From an uncultured Collinsella sp. (GTDB lineage Bacteria; Actinomycetota; Coriobacteriia; Coriobacteriales; Coriobacteriaceae): DNA of 6,236 nucleotides. The notes below the pieces were generated by a model. The model ran no database searches. It was not told the origin of the DNA and worked only from the letters and a program-made list of their open reading frames with translations. The DNA lies in NCBI GenBank assembly GCA_900542125.1, contig UQMO01000085.1, positions 1 through 6,236 on the forward strand. The letters run 5' to 3'. This document shows, piece after piece, positions 5,599 through 6,236 of this stretch. Both the position numbers and the translations under genes were made by a program. Each line of letters starts with the position of its first letter. Within the stretch, counting starts at the first letter, position 1.

Positions 5599-5838
5599 AT
5601 GTACCCGTATATGACATTCGAAGACGGTACCGAGGTCGTTCATTCTGACCTGATAGCAGATGGGGATATCGAAAAGGTTATCGTGCATTTTGAACGACCG
5701 ACGGCAGAGGGCTTCGACTCCGCTCGTTGTGAGTTGCCTTCCTGTTCGTGGACTGACTGGGAAGGGCATTTTACTCAAAGTGAAAAACGAGCTTTCGAAG
5801 AGTGTTTGAGCAAATCATTTAGATTAGTTCGAGTTTAG
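5599..5838 (+). CDS. Small acidic protein of unknown function (79 residues)
   Basis: From ATG 5599 the product is 79 residues, soluble and acidic, beginning MYPYMTFEDGTEVVHSDL. The first half alternates hydrophobic and polar residues (EKVIVHFERP) as expected for a beta-sheet. The middle holds CELPSCSWTDWEG, with a Cys-x4-Cys pair and two Trp. The last third is a helix-like FTQSEKRAFEECLSKSFRLVRV. I recall similar short proteins (YPYM..DGTE..HS, LPSY.W) in gut bacteria annotated as hypothetical, but can assign no function. There is no signal peptide or membrane segment. The gene lies 79 bases before the DUF2087 gene on the same strand and could be partly co-transcribed with it. Codon use is AT-richer than in the minus-strand genes. 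The gene being real rests on the good ribosome binding site and balanced composition. Confidence 0.72.
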   Translation: MYPYMTFEDGTEVVHSDLIADGDIEKVIVHFERPTAEGFDSARCELPSCSWTDWEGHFTQSEKRAFEECLSKSFRLVRV

Positions 5839-5843
5839 TTCGA
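5824..5843 (+). repeat. Two 9-base direct copies of TTAGTTCGA, 11-base period, at the gene end
   Basis: TTAGTTCGA occurs at 5824-5832 and again at 5835-5843. The second copy contains the TAG stop codon of the preceding gene (5836-5838), so the present C-terminus may derive from a small tandem duplication by slippage. The copies are seen; the origin is inferred. Confidence 0.45.
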
Positions 5844-5861
5844 ATATAGAAGCCGAATGCG

Positions 5862-5890
5862 ATGACCTAAAGCGTATGCATTTTTATCAT
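5862..5890 (+). promoter_or_regulatory. Candidate promoter for the DUF2087 gene
   Basis: ATGACC (5862-5867, 4 of 6) and TATCAT (5885-5890, 5 of 6) stand 17 bases apart, and the -10 lies 27 bases before ATG 5918. Two copies of GCGTATG (5872-5878 and 5896-5902) bracket the -10 and could be a regulator binding site. It is a better-spaced promoter than the others in the window, but still only a sequence match. Confidence 0.45.
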
Positions 5891-5906
5891 TAGATGCGTA
5901 TGAAAT

Positions 5907-5913
5907 GGAGGAT
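5907..5913 (+). promoter_or_regulatory. Ribosome binding site of the DUF2087 gene
   Basis: GGAGGAT lies a few bases upstream of ATG 5918, a near-ideal Shine-Dalgarno sequence and spacing. Confidence 0.8.
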
Positions 5914-5917
5914 GTGA

Positions 5918-6199
5918 ATGGATGAGCTAATAGACTTTAAAAAACGATTTCTCAAGAATGGCGAGCTGGTTTCAATTCCAAAAAAGGAAAGCTATAAAAG
6001 AATCATGCTGCTATGGGCCGTCTCTTTCTTTGAATTAAATACAAGTTATACGGAGCTTCAGGTTAATCGTGTGCTGTCACGGCTCTATCCTGATTATGCC
6101 GTGTTGAGGCGGTACTTGGTTGATTATGGATTCCTATTAAGGGATGAGCGAGGCCTGAAATACGAGGTTAATCGTGATGTTCACGGTATTGAGAGCTAG
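5918..6199 (+). CDS. DUF2087 domain-containing protein
   Basis: The 93-residue product matches the DUF2087 pattern along almost its full length: an N-terminal Phe-rich lead (FKKRFLKNGELVSIP, residues 7-21), the conserved IPKK (20-23), a helix (IMLLWAVSFFEL, 29-40), SYTELQVN (43-50) and LRRYLVDYGFLLRD (63-76), then Gly79 and Tyr82. The layout resembles a winged-helix DNA-binding fold; members occur alone or fused to transcription regulators, so a regulatory role is likely but unproven. The protein is cytosolic, with no membrane segment. It has a strong ribosome binding site and a candidate promoter of its own in the 79-base gap after the small acidic protein. It is standalone rather than fused. 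Family membership is by recalled motif pattern. Confidence 0.82.
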   Translation: MDELIDFKKRFLKNGELVSIPKKESYKRIMLLWAVSFFELNTSYTELQVNRVLSRLYPDYAVLRRYLVDYGFLLRDERGLKYEVNRDVHGIES

Positions 6200-6236
6200 C
6201 CGTCCGGTTCGGGTCCTATATATTGCTAGAGCTGTC

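Noticed and set aside
6200..6236. GGTTCGGGTCC near the window end as a tRNA T-arm
   Set aside because: The flanking bases do not form a T stem or acceptor stem on either strand.

Overview
The window looks like one end of a draft-genome contig from a GC-rich Gram-positive bacterium. I infer a gut actinobacterium of the Coriobacteriia (Collinsella-like), because GC-rich core genes sit next to AT-richer accessory genes and the ABC-F protein is of the EttA type. That assignment is an inference, not a database match. The first 51 bases are not genomic: they read as an untrimmed Illumina Nextera adapter, including a P5 tail, an i5 index and the Tn5 mosaic end. Genomic sequence starts at about base 52, inside a gene.

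Left part (52-1217): the 3' two-thirds of ettA, the ABC-F translational throttle factor, closed by a strong intrinsic terminator. Next (1218-2966) comes an AT-richer segment. It has a 242-base leader with several inverted repeats and a possible promoter, then a two-gene overlapping unit. The first gene encodes a twin-arginine-exported protein with a papain-like (C39/C10-like) cysteine protease pattern; the second encodes a small lipoprotein. One hairpin terminator (2971-3010) lies between this unit and a convergent minus-strand gene and probably serves both.

Middle (3013-5423): two GC-rich minus-strand genes, separated by a terminator and so probably transcribed separately. The upstream one (4461-5423) encodes a membrane protein with an Ala/Gly-rich hydrophobic region, a second membrane segment and a long Ser/Thr/Asn/Gln-rich tail. 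The downstream one (3013-4320) encodes a three-part protein: a compact N-terminal domain, a Lys-rich patch followed by a long Glu/Pro/Ala linker, and a compact C-terminal domain. I do not recognise either family with certainty.

Right part (5557-6236): an AT-richer stretch read divergently from the membrane-protein gene. It carries a small acidic 79-residue protein of unknown function and a 93-residue DUF2087 protein. The last 37 bases (6200-6236) show nothing I can name. There is no rRNA, tRNA, CRISPR array, insertion sequence or integrase. The best candidates for new biology are the Tat-protease/lipoprotein pair and the three-part minus-strand protein.
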